A stretch of 64,000 nucleotides of DNA from an uncultured Bacteroidales bacterium (lineage in GTDB: Bacteria > Bacteroidota > Bacteroidia > Bacteroidales > Paludibacteraceae): NCBI GenBank assembly GCA_944322025.1, contig CALUOH010000061.1, positions 40,657 to 104,656 on the forward strand, given 5' to 3'. The notes below the pieces were generated by a model that was given only the letters and a program-made list of their open reading frames with translations, did not search any database and was not told the DNA's origin. This document shows, piece after piece, positions 19,377 through 27,867 of this stretch. The first letter of the stretch is position 1. Each line of letters begins with the position of its first letter. The position numbers and the translations under genes were made by a program.

Positions 19377-20738
19377 ATGATAACAGACTACATCAAGGAG
19401 AACGAAGAGCGTTTCTTGGAAGAGCTATTTTCACTTATACGGATACCGAGTATCAGTGCCAAGCCAGAACACCATGAGGATATGAGGCGGTGCGCCGAAC
19501 GGTGGCGCGAACTGCTGCTGTCGTCGGGGGCTGACACGGCAGAGATAATGCCTACGCAGGGTAACCCGATAGTCTTCGCGCAGAAGACACTTGACCCGGC
19601 GTACCCTACGGTGCTGGTGTACGCGCATTATGACGTGATGCCCGCCGAACCGCTTGAGCTGTGGAAGTCGGAGCCGTTTGAGCCGGAGATAAGGGACGGG
19701 CGCATCTGGGCGCGCGGGGCAGACGACGACAAGGGCCAGGCCATGATACAGGCGAAGGCGTTCGAGTATATGGTGCGCACGGGGGAGCTGCGCTGCAACG
19801 TGAAGTTCCTTTTCGAGGGGGAGGAGGAGATAGGTTCGCCGTCGCTTGAAGCATTCTGCCAAGAGCACAGGGAGCTGCTGAAATCGGACATAATACTGGT
19901 GTCGGACACAAGCATGATAGGCGAGGATACGCCAAGCATCACGACAGGGCTGAGGGGGCTGGCGTACTGGGAGATAGAGGTGACAGGGCCGAACCGCGAC
20001 CTGCACTCGGGGCATTTCGGAGGTGCTGTGGCGAACCCAATCAATACGCTCTGCACTATGCTCTCGAAGGTCATAGACGAGAGAGGGCGCATCACGATAC
20101 CCCATTTCTATGACGACGTATTGCCCATACCGGAGGCGGAGAGGGAGATGATAAGGCAGATACCGTTCAGCCTGGAGGAGTACAAGCGGGCGATAGACGT
20201 GGATGAGGTGGCCGGCGAGGAGGGGTATTCCACGCTGGAGCGGAACAGCTGCCGCCCGTCGTTCGACATCTGCGGCATCTGGGGCGGCTATACCGGCGAG
20301 GGGGCGAAGACGGTGCTGCCGTCGAAGGCATACGCTAAGGTATCATGCCGCCTCGTGGCGAACCAAGACCATGAGACCGTATCGCGGCAGTTCGCGGAGT
20401 ATATGCAGAGCATCGCGCCGAAGAGCGTGAGGGTGAAGGTGACCCCGATGCACGGGGGGCAGGGGTATGTCTGCCCGATAGATATGCCGGCGTACAAGGC
20501 GGCGGAAGCGGGGTTCACCACGGCGTTCGGCAAGAAGCCGCTCGCGGCGCGGAGAGGAGGGAGCATACCCATCATATCGACGTTTGAGCGCGTACTGGGC
20601 GTGAAGTCCATACTCATGGGGTTCGGGCTGGAGAGGAACGCGATACACTCGCCGAACGAGAATTTCACCATAGACATATTCCGCAAGGGGATAGTGGCCG
20701 TGACGGAGTTCTACAAGAATTTCGCGGAGATGAGGTGA
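19377..20738 (+). CDS. M20 family metallopeptidase (dipeptidase type)
   Basis: Zinc-dependent cytoplasmic peptidase of 453 aa in the ArgE/DapE/CPG2 superfamily, most like M20 dipeptidases. Metal-site motifs: VLVYAHYDVMPAEP (His and the Asp two residues later), WARGADDDKGQ (bridging Asp), FLFEGEEEIGSPS (Glu pair: base and ligand) and a late ERNAIHSPNE (His ligand). The dimerisation domain contains DLHSGHFGG. The start at ATG 19377 (MITDYIKENEERF) was chosen over an upstream TTG at 19344. The TIGR02757 gene follows after 13 bp, so the two are co-transcribed. The exact substrate cannot be read from sequence. Confidence 0.9.
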   Translation: MITDYIKENEERFLEELFSLIRIPSISAKPEHHEDMRRCAERWRELLLSSGADTAEIMPTQGNPIVFAQKTLDPAYPTVLVYAHYDVMPAEPLELWKSEPFEPEIRDGRIWARGADDDKGQAMIQAKAFEYMVRTGELRCNVKFLFEGEEEIGSPSLEAFCQEHRELLKSDIILVSDTSMIGEDTPSITTGLRGLAYWEIEVTGPNRDLHSGHFGGAVANPINTLCTMLSKVIDERGRITIPHFYDDVLPIPEAEREMIRQIPFSLEEYKRAIDVDEVAGEEGYSTLERNSCRPSFDICGIWGGYTGEGAKTVLPSKAYAKVSCRLVANQDHETVSRQFAEYMQSIAPKSVRVKVTPMHGGQGYVCPIDMPAYKAAEAGFTTAFGKKPLAARRGGSIPIISTFERVLGVKSILMGFGLERNAIHSPNENFTIDIFRKGIVAVTEFYKNFAEMR

Positions 20739-20751
20739 GCGGCATATTGCT

Positions 20752-21504
20752 ATGGAGAAGGGACAATTTGAAGACTTGAAAGAGCTGCTCGACCGCAAGG
20801 CGGCAGAATATGATACGGAGGAGTTTATAGAGCGAGACCCGGTGCAGTTCCCGCGCCGGTACAGGGAGAAGCGGGACATAGAGATAGCCGCGCTGCTGAC
20901 ATCGACCATCGCGTGGGGCAACAGGCGGATGATACTCGCGTCGTGCGAGAGGATGCTGGGGCTGATGGGGAGTTCGCCGTACAGCTTTGTCATGGAGCGT
21001 GGAGCGGAGGGACTCGACCCGGCAAAGAACATACACAGGACGTTCTTCTGCCGCGACTTCCAGTATATCTGCCGAGGGCTCAACTCGCTGTACTCAAGGC
21101 ACGGCGACATGGAAGAGCTGTTCGCGGGACGCGACATGTGGGAGGGGATAGAGGCGTTGCGGGAGACGATAGCCGCAGGCAACGGCAGGGTGTACTCTCG
21201 CCACATATCCTCGCCGGAGAAGTCGGCGTGCAAGCGTCTGCACATGATGCTGCGTTGGCTGTGCCGCAAGGAGGGGGCGGTGGACCTCGGGATATGGAAG
21301 AGCGTCAGCCCGGCGGGGCTGTTCATCCCGCTCGATGTACACGTGGGGCGGACGGCACGCGCTCTGGGGCTGATGGAGCGCAAGGCGAACGACAGGAAGA
21401 GCGTGGAGCAGCTCACGGCGGAGCTGCGGAGGTTCGACCCCGCCGACCCGATAAGATATGACTTCGCCCTGTTCGGCATGGGTGAGGCGGGCGAGGAGGT
21501 CTGA
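20752..21504 (+). CDS. TIGR02757 family protein (DUF2400)
   Basis: 250 aa. The family is widespread in Bacteroidetes and of unknown function. Recognisable segments are DPVQFPRRY...DIEIAALLTSTIAWGNRRMI near residues 28-63, RLHMMLRWLCRK near 163, and FIPLDVHVGRTARALGL near 190-206. The last looks like the HhH-GPD-type Asp/Val-His segment of DNA glycosylase-like folds. A base-excision role is speculation. It is the second gene of an operon with the M20 peptidase, and the next unit has its own promoter. Confidence 0.85.
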   Translation: MEKGQFEDLKELLDRKAAEYDTEEFIERDPVQFPRRYREKRDIEIAALLTSTIAWGNRRMILASCERMLGLMGSSPYSFVMERGAEGLDPAKNIHRTFFCRDFQYICRGLNSLYSRHGDMEELFAGRDMWEGIEALRETIAAGNGRVYSRHISSPEKSACKRLHMMLRWLCRKEGAVDLGIWKSVSPAGLFIPLDVHVGRTARALGLMERKANDRKSVEQLTAELRRFDPADPIRYDFALFGMGEAGEEV

Positions 21505-21525
21505 GGCGCAGGAGCGGCGAGGGCA

Positions 21526-21560
21526 TTCCAGTTTCTTTTCAGAATTGAGCCGTTATTTTG
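21526..21560 (+). promoter_or_regulatory. response-regulator direct repeat and promoter of the two-component operon
   Basis: Two half-sites, TTCCAG at 21526-21531 and TTTCAG at 21537-21542, are exactly 11 bp apart, followed by TTATTTTG at 21553-21560 (a shifted -7 box). The second half-site starts 16 bp before the -7 octamer. The same geometry occurs before the PepSY gene at 23589-23623. OmpR/PhoB regulators bind 11-bp direct repeats of this kind. Confidence 0.6.
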
Positions 21561-21579
21561 CCTGAGAAAATGCTGAGTT

Positions 21580-22254
21580 ATGAAAGTACTGATAGTCGAA
21601 GACGAACCCTCTCTGAGAGAAATCATAAAGAAAGCCCTTGTCAACGAGAGGTTTACAGTGGAGGAGGCAGCGGATTTCGCCACGGCGTGCGAAAAGACGG
21701 GGCTATATGCATACGAGTGCATCCTGCTCGACATCATGCTGCCCGACGGGAACGGGCTGCAACTGCTCCAGAAGCTGAAGCAAGAGGGCAAGCGGGAACG
21801 GGTCATCATCATATCGGCCAAGGACTCGATAGAGGACAAAGTGCAGGGGCTCGACCTCGGGGCGGACGACTATCTCGCGAAGCCGTTCCACATAGCGGAG
21901 CTGGTGGCGCGAGTGAAGAGCCTAATACGCCGCAACAACAACGGCAGCAACGAGATTAGCTTCGGCAACGTGACACTCGACAACGCCACATTCCGCGTAG
22001 AGGCAGGAGGCACGCCGGTGGAGCTGAACCGCAAGGAGTTCGACATACTGCGCTACTTCATGCACCGCACAAACCACATGATAAGCAAGGAGACACTGGC
22101 TGAGGCGGTGTGGGGCGACAACATAGACCAAGTGGACAACTTCGACTTCATCTACGCCCAAATCAAGAACCTGCGCAAGAAGCTCCAGTCGGCAGGGGCG
22201 ACCATAGAGATAAAGGCGGTGTACGGGTTCGGCTACAAACTCATCGAACTATGA
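21580..22254 (+). CDS. response regulator, OmpR/PhoB family
   Basis: 224 aa: a receiver domain (acidic pocket VEDEP, phospho-acceptor Asp51 in LLDIMLPDGNG, Ser in IIISAKDS near 80, Lys in YLAKPF near 102). A winged-helix DNA-binding domain follows (LNRKEFDILRYFM... KAVYGFGYKLIEL). The stop overlaps the sensor kinase start (ATGA), so the pair is translationally coupled. Promoter repeats suggest that it regulates itself and the downstream PepSY genes. The signal it responds to is unknown. Confidence 0.94.
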   Translation: MKVLIVEDEPSLREIIKKALVNERFTVEEAADFATACEKTGLYAYECILLDIMLPDGNGLQLLQKLKQEGKRERVIIISAKDSIEDKVQGLDLGADDYLAKPFHIAELVARVKSLIRRNNNGSNEISFGNVTLDNATFRVEAGGTPVELNRKEFDILRYFMHRTNHMISKETLAEAVWGDNIDQVDNFDFIYAQIKNLRKKLQSAGATIEIKAVYGFGYKLIEL

Positions 22255-23576
22255 AGCTCATCTACAAGATAATCATCCGCATGAGCGTATTCTACCTGCT
22301 CACGATGGGGATTTGGGCACCGCTCTTCTATTATGTCATCATGAACGAGATACACGATGAGCAGGACGACATGCTCACCGAATATTCGGAGACACTGATG
22401 CTCGAATGCCTGACAGCGGACAGCCTGACCTCGGACACGCGCATCAACAACCTCGACTTCTACCTCACCCGCATCACCGAGGAGGAGGCAGCCGCGACAC
22501 CCCACATGCTGTTTTCCGACAGGGAGATGTACATACACATGCGCGACGAACGAGAGCCGGCACGCGTGCTCGAAACCATATTCCAGAATGCACGCGGAGA
22601 GCACTTCAAACTCACGCTGTACATACCGTCGATAGATAACGAAGACCTCATAGAGGCCATATTCTCATGGGTAGTGGCACTGCTGATAGTGCTAATCGTA
22701 TTGGCTCTCGCCATCAACATACTCATATACAAGAGCAGCATGGCCCCCCTCCACCGCCTGCTCGGCTGGATTGACGGGCTGAAAATAGATACAGCCACCA
22801 CACCACCCGACAATCCTACGGACATCAGCGAGTTCCGTCAGCTCAACAGAGCCGTGGCACTGTTCGCCACAAGGGCGCACCAAGACTACGAGAGGCAGAA
22901 AGAGTTCGTCGGCAACGCATCGCACGAGATACAGACCCCCGTGGCCGTATGCCGGAACAGGCTCGAGATGCTCGCCGACACCGACCTCACGGAAGAACAG
23001 CTTGCGGAGGTCATGAAGACTATACAGACGCTCAACTACATAAGCAGGCTGAACCGCACATTGCTGTTGCTCACTAAGATAGACAGCCACCAGTTTCCGG
23101 ACACTGAGCCCATAGACATCAACGAACAGGTGCGTTCGCTCATGGAAGACTTCGGAATGGCATACGGGCACAAGGAGATAGATGTGGAGTGTACGGAGCA
23201 GGGCAGATTCCACACTGTCATGAACGGGACACTCGCCACTACCCTACTCTCAAACCTGCTCAAAAACGCATTTGTACATTCACCTGAGAAGGGGAGGATA
23301 GCAATAGCCATGGCAGAGGGTACACTCACAATATCAAACACCGCCGAACACGGGCCTCTCGACGGCAGCCGCATATTCGACCGCTTCTACCAAGGCAGTA
23401 AAAAGGAGGGGTCAACAGGGCTTGGGCTCGCCGTAGTGAAAGCCATAGCCACACTGTACGGCATGGAAATCAGATACTCATACAGTGACGGGATGCACAA
23501 TTTCCGTCTCGCCGCTCAGCCCCAGACAGGAAGTCCCGGAAGCGATAAGGCGGAGAGAGGAAAAAATAATCGGTAG
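22251..23576 (+). CDS. sensor histidine kinase of the two-component system
   Basis: 441 aa in the inner membrane. TM1 spans about residues 8-30 and TM2 about 137-159, enclosing a periplasmic sensor loop of about 105 residues with no recognised fold. A HAMP-like linker follows, then a HisKA domain with phospho-acceptor His225 (FVGNASHEIQTPV) and a HATPase domain (NLLKNAFVHSP, ISNTA, GLGLAVVKAI). The ATG at 22251 overlaps the regulator stop by four bases; the longer frame from 22110 lies inside the regulator gene and was discarded. The histidine is followed by EIQTP rather than the usual ELRTP. Confidence 0.94.
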   Translation: MKLIYKIIIRMSVFYLLTMGIWAPLFYYVIMNEIHDEQDDMLTEYSETLMLECLTADSLTSDTRINNLDFYLTRITEEEAAATPHMLFSDREMYIHMRDEREPARVLETIFQNARGEHFKLTLYIPSIDNEDLIEAIFSWVVALLIVLIVLALAINILIYKSSMAPLHRLLGWIDGLKIDTATTPPDNPTDISEFRQLNRAVALFATRAHQDYERQKEFVGNASHEIQTPVAVCRNRLEMLADTDLTEEQLAEVMKTIQTLNYISRLNRTLLLLTKIDSHQFPDTEPIDINEQVRSLMEDFGMAYGHKEIDVECTEQGRFHTVMNGTLATTLLSNLLKNAFVHSPEKGRIAIAMAEGTLTISNTAEHGPLDGSRIFDRFYQGSKKEGSTGLGLAVVKAIATLYGMEIRYSYSDGMHNFRLAAQPQTGSPGSDKAERGKNNR

Positions 23577-23588
23577 AAAAAATAAAAG

Positions 23589-23623
23589 TTTCAGATTCTT
23601 TTCAGATTCATATAGTAGCTTTG
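23589..23623 (+). promoter_or_regulatory. response-regulator direct repeat and promoter of the PepSY genes
   Basis: TTTCAGATTC at 23589 and again at 23600 form an exact 11-bp-spaced direct repeat. The -7 box TAGCTTTG is at 23616-23623, 16 bp from the second half-site, the same spacing as in the regulator's own promoter. Confidence 0.7.
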
Positions 23624-23759
23624 CACTACGAAACAGGCCGCACATCAACAGAAGCCACCAAACGAGATGCCGCTTTTGTATTCGACCGGCACTCAATATC
23701 TATACTGAGTATAACGGAATAAGGCCAATGTAATTATTAACCATAAAAACAACAAGAGT

Positions 23760-24203
23760 ATGAAGAAAATCATTTTTGCAGCAATAGCCCTCATGGCTAT
23801 GACGTTCACAGCCTGTGACGACAAAGTGAAGATATTGCAGTACGACGAACTGCCCGCCCTCGCCCAGCAGACGATAAGCGAGTACTTTGCGGACGAGCAG
23901 ATAAGCGTTATACAGAAAGAGTATGACGACTGGGGGAAGAAGTACACTGTATTGTTTGTCAGCGCAAACGGGATAGAGTTCAACAAGAAGGGCGAGTGGC
24001 GCGAGATAACATGCCGCGCGACGAAAGTGCCAGACGGACTTGTCCCCGTACAAATCAGAGAATATGTCGAGAAAACTTATCCCGGAACTCTCATCTGGAA
24101 AATCAACAAAGACACCCGGGACTATGAGGTGGAGCTGAATAACTTTATAGAACTGAAATTCGACCTCAACTTCAACATCATAGACATAGAGCAAGAGGAC
24201 TGA
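23760..24203 (+). CDS. PepSY-like lipoprotein
   Basis: 147 aa with an N-terminal lipoprotein signal: hydrophobic IIFAAIALMAMTF then a lipobox ending at Cys19 (MTFTAC-DD). The mature part fits the PepSY-like family of periplasmic proteins (LPALAQQTISEYFADEQISVI... VLFVSANGIEFNKKGEWREI... PVQIREYVEKTYPG... YEVELNNFIELKFD). Two tandem pseudo-symmetric halves are usual for this fold. It lies downstream of the two-component system with a regulator-type repeat in its promoter, so it is probably a target or accessory of that sensor. Confidence 0.85.
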   Translation: MKKIIFAAIALMAMTFTACDDKVKILQYDELPALAQQTISEYFADEQISVIQKEYDDWGKKYTVLFVSANGIEFNKKGEWREITCRATKVPDGLVPVQIREYVEKTYPGTLIWKINKDTRDYEVELNNFIELKFDLNFNIIDIEQED

Positions 24204-24246
24204 GAAAGGACACATTAAGTATACCATTAAAAAAATAGAAACTACT

Positions 24247-24681
24247 ATGATTAAGAGACTATTGTTTGCATGCGCACTGTTCGCAGCATTCACAACTGCA
24301 AATGCAGAAGAGAGACCTATCGACGCGGCACAGCTTCCGGTCGCCGCACAGACATTTATCAAGGGGCATTTCGCCAATACAGGCATAGCTTTCGCAGAAG
24401 AGGACATGGATTTCGCGTCCAAATCATACGATGTGCTGATGAAAGACGGCTCCAAGTTAGAGTTCGACAGCAACGGCGAGTGGAAAGAAATCGACTGTGA
24501 ATATACAGAAGTTCCGGCGGCCGTCATCCCGCAGGGCATAGTGACATACGTCACCTCGAAACACCCTGGCTTCAAGATTGTAAAAATCAGCCGCAAACGC
24601 TACGGCTACGAGGTAGAACTGAGCAACAAGCTCGAAATCAAGTTCGCGCATGATTGCAGCCTTATCGGCTACGACGACTGA
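24247..24681 (+). CDS. PepSY-like periplasmic protein
   Basis: 144 aa with a classical signal peptide (MIKRLLFACALFAAFTTANA, cleavage about residue 20) rather than a lipobox. The mature domain is paralogous to the preceding gene: LPVAAQTFIKGHF, VLMKDGSKLEFDSNGEWKEI, IVTYVTSKHPG, YEVELSNKLEIKF. It follows after 43 bp with no promoter seen between, so the two are probably one transcript. One copy anchored to a membrane and one soluble suggests division of roles. The molecular activity of these proteins is not established. Confidence 0.85.
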   Translation: MIKRLLFACALFAAFTTANAEERPIDAAQLPVAAQTFIKGHFANTGIAFAEEDMDFASKSYDVLMKDGSKLEFDSNGEWKEIDCEYTEVPAAVIPQGIVTYVTSKHPGFKIVKISRKRYGYEVELSNKLEIKFAHDCSLIGYDD

Positions 24682-24703
24682 ATACGGACTGTGCATAAAA
24701 AAT

Positions 24704-24736
24704 AAAGGCGGCAATGGTCTATCCATTGCCGCCTTT
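24704..24736. terminator. bidirectional terminator between the PepSY genes and radC
   Basis: Perfect 14-bp stem AAAGGCGGCAATGG with its complement, a 5-nt loop, and A/T runs on both sides. Serves two convergent units. Confidence 0.9.
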
Positions 24737-24761
24737 ATTTTTCCGCACTATACCAAAAGAT

Positions 24762-25502
24762 TTACAGCCTGCCCTCGTCAGAGAACGAGTAGTAGGAGTG
24801 TCCGGCTATTATGATGTGGTCTATGAGGTTTATGTCGTGGAAGCCGCAGGCGGCCTTTATTTTGGCCGTCAGGGTCTCATCCTCACGGCTCGGCAATACG
24901 CTGCACGATGGATGGTTATGGCAGATGGCTACGGAGGATGCGCTGTATGTGAGTATGCGGCGGAATATGAGTTTCATGTCGACCACAGTACCGGCCACCC
25001 CGCCGTTGCTGGCGCAGAAGGAGTCGATGACGTTATGCGCTCGGTTGAGCATCAGGATGTGGAACTCTTCATGGTCAAGGTCCATGAGCAGAGGACGGAA
25101 GTAGTCGGCTATGTCGTCAGGCCCCGAGATATGCACCGCGTTCCTTGCAGAGCTACGCCCGCGCCGTCTGCCAAGTTCAAGAGCAGCGACGAGGGATATG
25201 GCCTTGGCCTCGCCTACCCCCTTGAAATTAGCCATGAAGTCACGGACGGAGAGGCGCGCAAGGCGGTCGAGGTCATTGCCGACAAATGCCAATATGTCTT
25301 TCGCGAGCTCCACGACATTACGCCCGGGAACTCCCGTCCTCAACATTATGGCGAGTATCTCCGCATCGGAGAGAGAACGCGCACCGCTGCGCAACAGCCG
25401 CTCACGCGGCTTGTCGTCGTCGTTCCACGCGTTGAGGGAGCGGTCTTCCCCCTGCACATCCGTATGTCCGGTCCCGTTGTTTTTCCTGTTTCCCATAGCC
25501 AC
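24762..25502 (-). CDS. radC: RadC family protein (JAB/MPN domain)
   Basis: 246 aa. N-terminal helix-hairpin-helix region (LSDAEILAIMLRTGVPGRNVVELAK, FKGVGEAKA) and a C-terminal JAMM-type metal site, HNHPSCSVLPSREDETLT, that carries the His-x-His ...Ser...Asp pattern. RadC proteins were named for DNA repair but the role is unproven. The catalytic motif looks complete here. Start is ATG 25502 or 25496. It is monocistronic, and rpsT is divergently placed only in transcription order, both being on the minus strand with 73 bp between. Confidence 0.93.
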   Translation of the reverse strand: MAMGNRKNNGTGHTDVQGEDRSLNAWNDDDKPRERLLRSGARSLSDAEILAIMLRTGVPGRNVVELAKDILAFVGNDLDRLARLSVRDFMANFKGVGEAKAISLVAALELGRRRGRSSARNAVHISGPDDIADYFRPLLMDLDHEEFHILMLNRAHNVIDSFCASNGGVAGTVVDMKLIFRRILTYSASSVAICHNHPSCSVLPSREDETLTAKIKAACGFHDINLIDHIIIAGHSYYSFSDEGRL

Positions 25503-25575
25503 AAATGTATGAAGACAGAAAAGCCCTTCCCTTATTCAGGAAAGAGCTAAACGTATCTTCCGACCGACCGCTGCG

Positions 25576-25830
25576 TCAAGCGAGCTTGTTCACGTGACGT
25601 GCGAGCTTTGATTTCAGATTGGCCGCCTTGTTAGGATGGATGATGTGGCGTTTCGCCAATTTGTCCAACATTGAAGAGACTTTCGGGAGCATTGCCGCTG
25701 CCTCAGCCTTTTCGTTTGTCGCACGGAGCTTACGCACTGCGGTACGTGTTACCTTAGCGTAGAACCTGTTGTGCAGACGACGTTTCTCAATCTGACGTAT
25801 CCTCTTTATCGATGACTTGTGATTTGCCAT
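25576..25830 (-). CDS. rpsT: 30S ribosomal protein S20
   Basis: 84 aa, highly basic, binds 16S rRNA early in 30S assembly. The N-terminus [21 protein letters not shown] and the conserved [15 protein letters not shown] near the C-terminus identify it. Length is normal. It lies directly downstream of the tRNA-Glu gene on the same strand, with 36 bp between. Confidence 0.97.
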   Translation of the reverse strand: MANHKSSIKRIRQIEKRRLHNRFYAKVTRTAVRKLRATNEKAEAAAMLPKVSSMLDKLAKRHIIHPNKAANLKSKLARHVNKLA

Positions 25831-25866
25831 TACCTATAACAAATTTATTCCGTTAATTAGACCAAG

Positions 25867-25938
25867 TAGCCCATAGGAGAATCGAACTCCTCTTTTAAGA
25901 ATGAAAATCTTACGTCCTAGCCGATAGACGAATGGGCC
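25867..25938 (-). tRNA. tRNA-Glu (anticodon TTC)
   Basis: Acceptor GGCCCAT with ATGGGCT, D arm GTCTATCGGCTAGGAC, anticodon stem TAAGA/TCTTA enclosing TTTTCAT (anticodon TTC), and T arm with TTCGATT. CCA is not encoded. It shares the TTCGTCTA D-arm start with the second tRNA-Glu at 54066. Confidence 0.95.
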
Positions 25939-26197
25939 ATGCATTTCACTTCCGCGCAAGCACAGAAGCGGTTTCCGATTTGCGAGTGCAAAGATACTAC
26001 TTTTGGCCGAACCGGCAAAATATTCCGGAACTTTTTTTGAATACTATACCTGTAATACTGATTATCAATGCAATATCCATATTCAGAAGGATACGGAGCG
26101 ACTGTATGGCGGCGATGCGGGGGGAGGAGGAGGCCAGGCTGATGCAGGAGCGAGGAAGAAAAGCGAACGAGGGATGCGGCTGAGTGAGATTTTTTCG

Positions 26198-26205
26198 TAT
26201 CTTTA
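26198..26205 (+). promoter_or_regulatory. probable -7 box of the metallophosphoesterase gene
   Basis: TATCTTTA is one base from TAnnTTTG and 30 nt before the start codon. The gap 25939-26197 contains only AT-rich upstream DNA and a G-rich tract. Confidence 0.55.
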
Positions 26206-26234
26206 CGGCATGTTTCTAACAAGATGACAAGGAG

Positions 26235-27458
26235 ATGAGGATATTTACTGTTTTGCTGTTTCTGACCATTATGGCGTGCCTGCCGAGCGCGCTGCTGCAG
26301 TTCGCACTGAGTAAAGGTAAAGTGGGCAAGAGAATCAAGCGGCGCGGGCTGGCCAAGACGGCCATCTGGGCAGCGCCGGCGTTGTTTCTGGCGGTGTTCA
26401 TTGGGCTGTCCATGGTGGGGCGGCTGCATCTGGCAGATATTCCCGCACCTGTGGGAGAGTGGTATCTGTGGGCATTCCTGACGCTGTTCACGCCGGCGTT
26501 CATGGTGGCGCTGTGCTATCTGATAGACCTGCTGCTGTCACTGATATTCAAGAGACAACGCAGGCTGAAAGTGATGGAGTACATTGGCACTCCGCTGGCG
26601 GTCATCACTCTGGTGTGCCTGATAACGGGCGCGGCGACGAGACACGACATAAAGGTGAGGGAGGTGACTATCAGCTCAGATCTTGTGCCCGCGAGCTTTA
26701 ACGGGACGAGGATTGTTCATATCACAGACCTGCACATGGGCAACCTCACACCGGAGAAGCCATACCTGAAACGCATAGCGGACACCATACAGGGTCTGAG
26801 GCCCGACATGCTGCTGTTCACGGGCGACCTTGTGAACATGTCGGCCAGAAACGGCGAGGGGAAAGGGTGCGTGTTCTGCCCGGTAGAGACGCGCTTCGGG
26901 CGTTATGCCGTGATGGGGAACCATGACTACGGGGACTACGTGGAGTGGAAATCGGAAGAGGAGAGGGAGGATAACCTGCGGAGGACGTACAGGCTGTACG
27001 GGGATGTGGGGTTCACCCTGCTGAACGATACAGCCATATATATAAGTAACGGGATTGACTCGATAGGACTAATCGGGACGGAGAACTGGGGGCTGCCGCC
27101 GTTTCCGCAGTACGGCAGCCTGAGCCGCGCAGTGGAGGGGTTTGAGCCGGCGCGGTTCAATATACTGATGAGCCACGACCCGCAGATATGGGATGAGGAG
27201 GTGGTGAGGTATCCGTACATACACCTGACGCTGTCGGGGCATACGCACGCGGCGCAGATGGGCGTGGAGCGGGGGAAGGTGAAGTTCTCGCCGTCACAAT
27301 GGATATATGACAGGTGGGACGGCCTGTACACGAGGAGTTATGACAATGAGCAGGAGGGACAGGCCCTGTTCATATCGCGCGGTCTGGGATATGTGGGCAT
27401 CCCGTTCCGCCTCGGCATGTTGCCGGAGATAACGGTGATTACGCTGCGGGCAAAGTAG
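26235..27458 (+). CDS. membrane-bound metallophosphoesterase
   Basis: 407 aa: four hydrophobic segments in residues 1-140 (for example IFTVLLFLTIMACLPSALL, TAIWAAPALFLAVFIGLSMVG, LWAFLTLFTPAFMVALCYLIDLLLSL, VITLVCLITGAA), then a calcineurin-like phosphoesterase domain. The metal motifs are all present: ITDLHMG, GDLVN, GNHDYG, SHDPQ and SGHTHAAQ. Layout matches YkuE/YaeI-type enzymes, some of which hydrolyse lipid or nucleotide phosphates. The substrate cannot be told here. Single gene with its own terminator. Confidence 0.9.
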   Translation: MRIFTVLLFLTIMACLPSALLQFALSKGKVGKRIKRRGLAKTAIWAAPALFLAVFIGLSMVGRLHLADIPAPVGEWYLWAFLTLFTPAFMVALCYLIDLLLSLIFKRQRRLKVMEYIGTPLAVITLVCLITGAATRHDIKVREVTISSDLVPASFNGTRIVHITDLHMGNLTPEKPYLKRIADTIQGLRPDMLLFTGDLVNMSARNGEGKGCVFCPVETRFGRYAVMGNHDYGDYVEWKSEEEREDNLRRTYRLYGDVGFTLLNDTAIYISNGIDSIGLIGTENWGLPPFPQYGSLSRAVEGFEPARFNILMSHDPQIWDEEVVRYPYIHLTLSGHTHAAQMGVERGKVKFSPSQWIYDRWDGLYTRSYDNEQEGQALFISRGLGYVGIPFRLGMLPEITVITLRAK

Positions 27459-27484
27459 TGGGACGAAAGAGTGGCAAGAGGACT

Positions 27485-27527
27485 AACGCCGTCCGCACAT
27501 CTATTCTGTGCGGACGGCGTTTCTTTT
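27485..27527 (+). terminator. intrinsic terminator of the metallophosphoesterase gene
   Basis: 15-bp perfect stem AACGCCGTCCGCACA with its complement and a 7-nt loop, then TTCTTTTATT. Confidence 0.92.
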
Positions 27528-27867
27528 ATTGTGGAGCGGGGAGACCGATGAGCATAAAACATATCAGAAGTGGAGATACAGGCAGGATATGGGAGTGGGT
27601 AGCCTGAGGGTTGCTTGAGCCCTGCTGAATGAAGGCGGGACGAAATGACGAATGAACATCGGAACAGTATGTAAAATATAGAGTTTTGATACAGGAGTCT
27701 TTGAGCGGAGAGACAAGCCGAGCGGCGTACCTTGACGGGAGGGAAAAAGGTCATCCCGACAGTTGGCCGGAACGGGGATTGGATGTGGGGATGTAGAACA
27801 GGCGTGCGCCTGGCGGATTAGTCCACGGCACACGCCTGCCAATGTTATATATGGGGAGGGTGCGCAG
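27528..27867. other. convergent intergenic gap with an inverted repeat
   Basis: No coding frame is convincing in this 340-bp gap. An imperfect inverted repeat near 27800-27840 (CAGGCGTG ... CACACGCCTG) could terminate the leftward membrane-protein gene, but it lacks a T-run. Confidence 0.45.

Noticed and set aside
20343..21839. 498-codon open frame on the minus strand
   Set aside because: Antisense to the M20 peptidase, TIGR02757 and response regulator genes, which have clear family motifs. Its Ser/Arg-rich composition is typical of a shadow frame.
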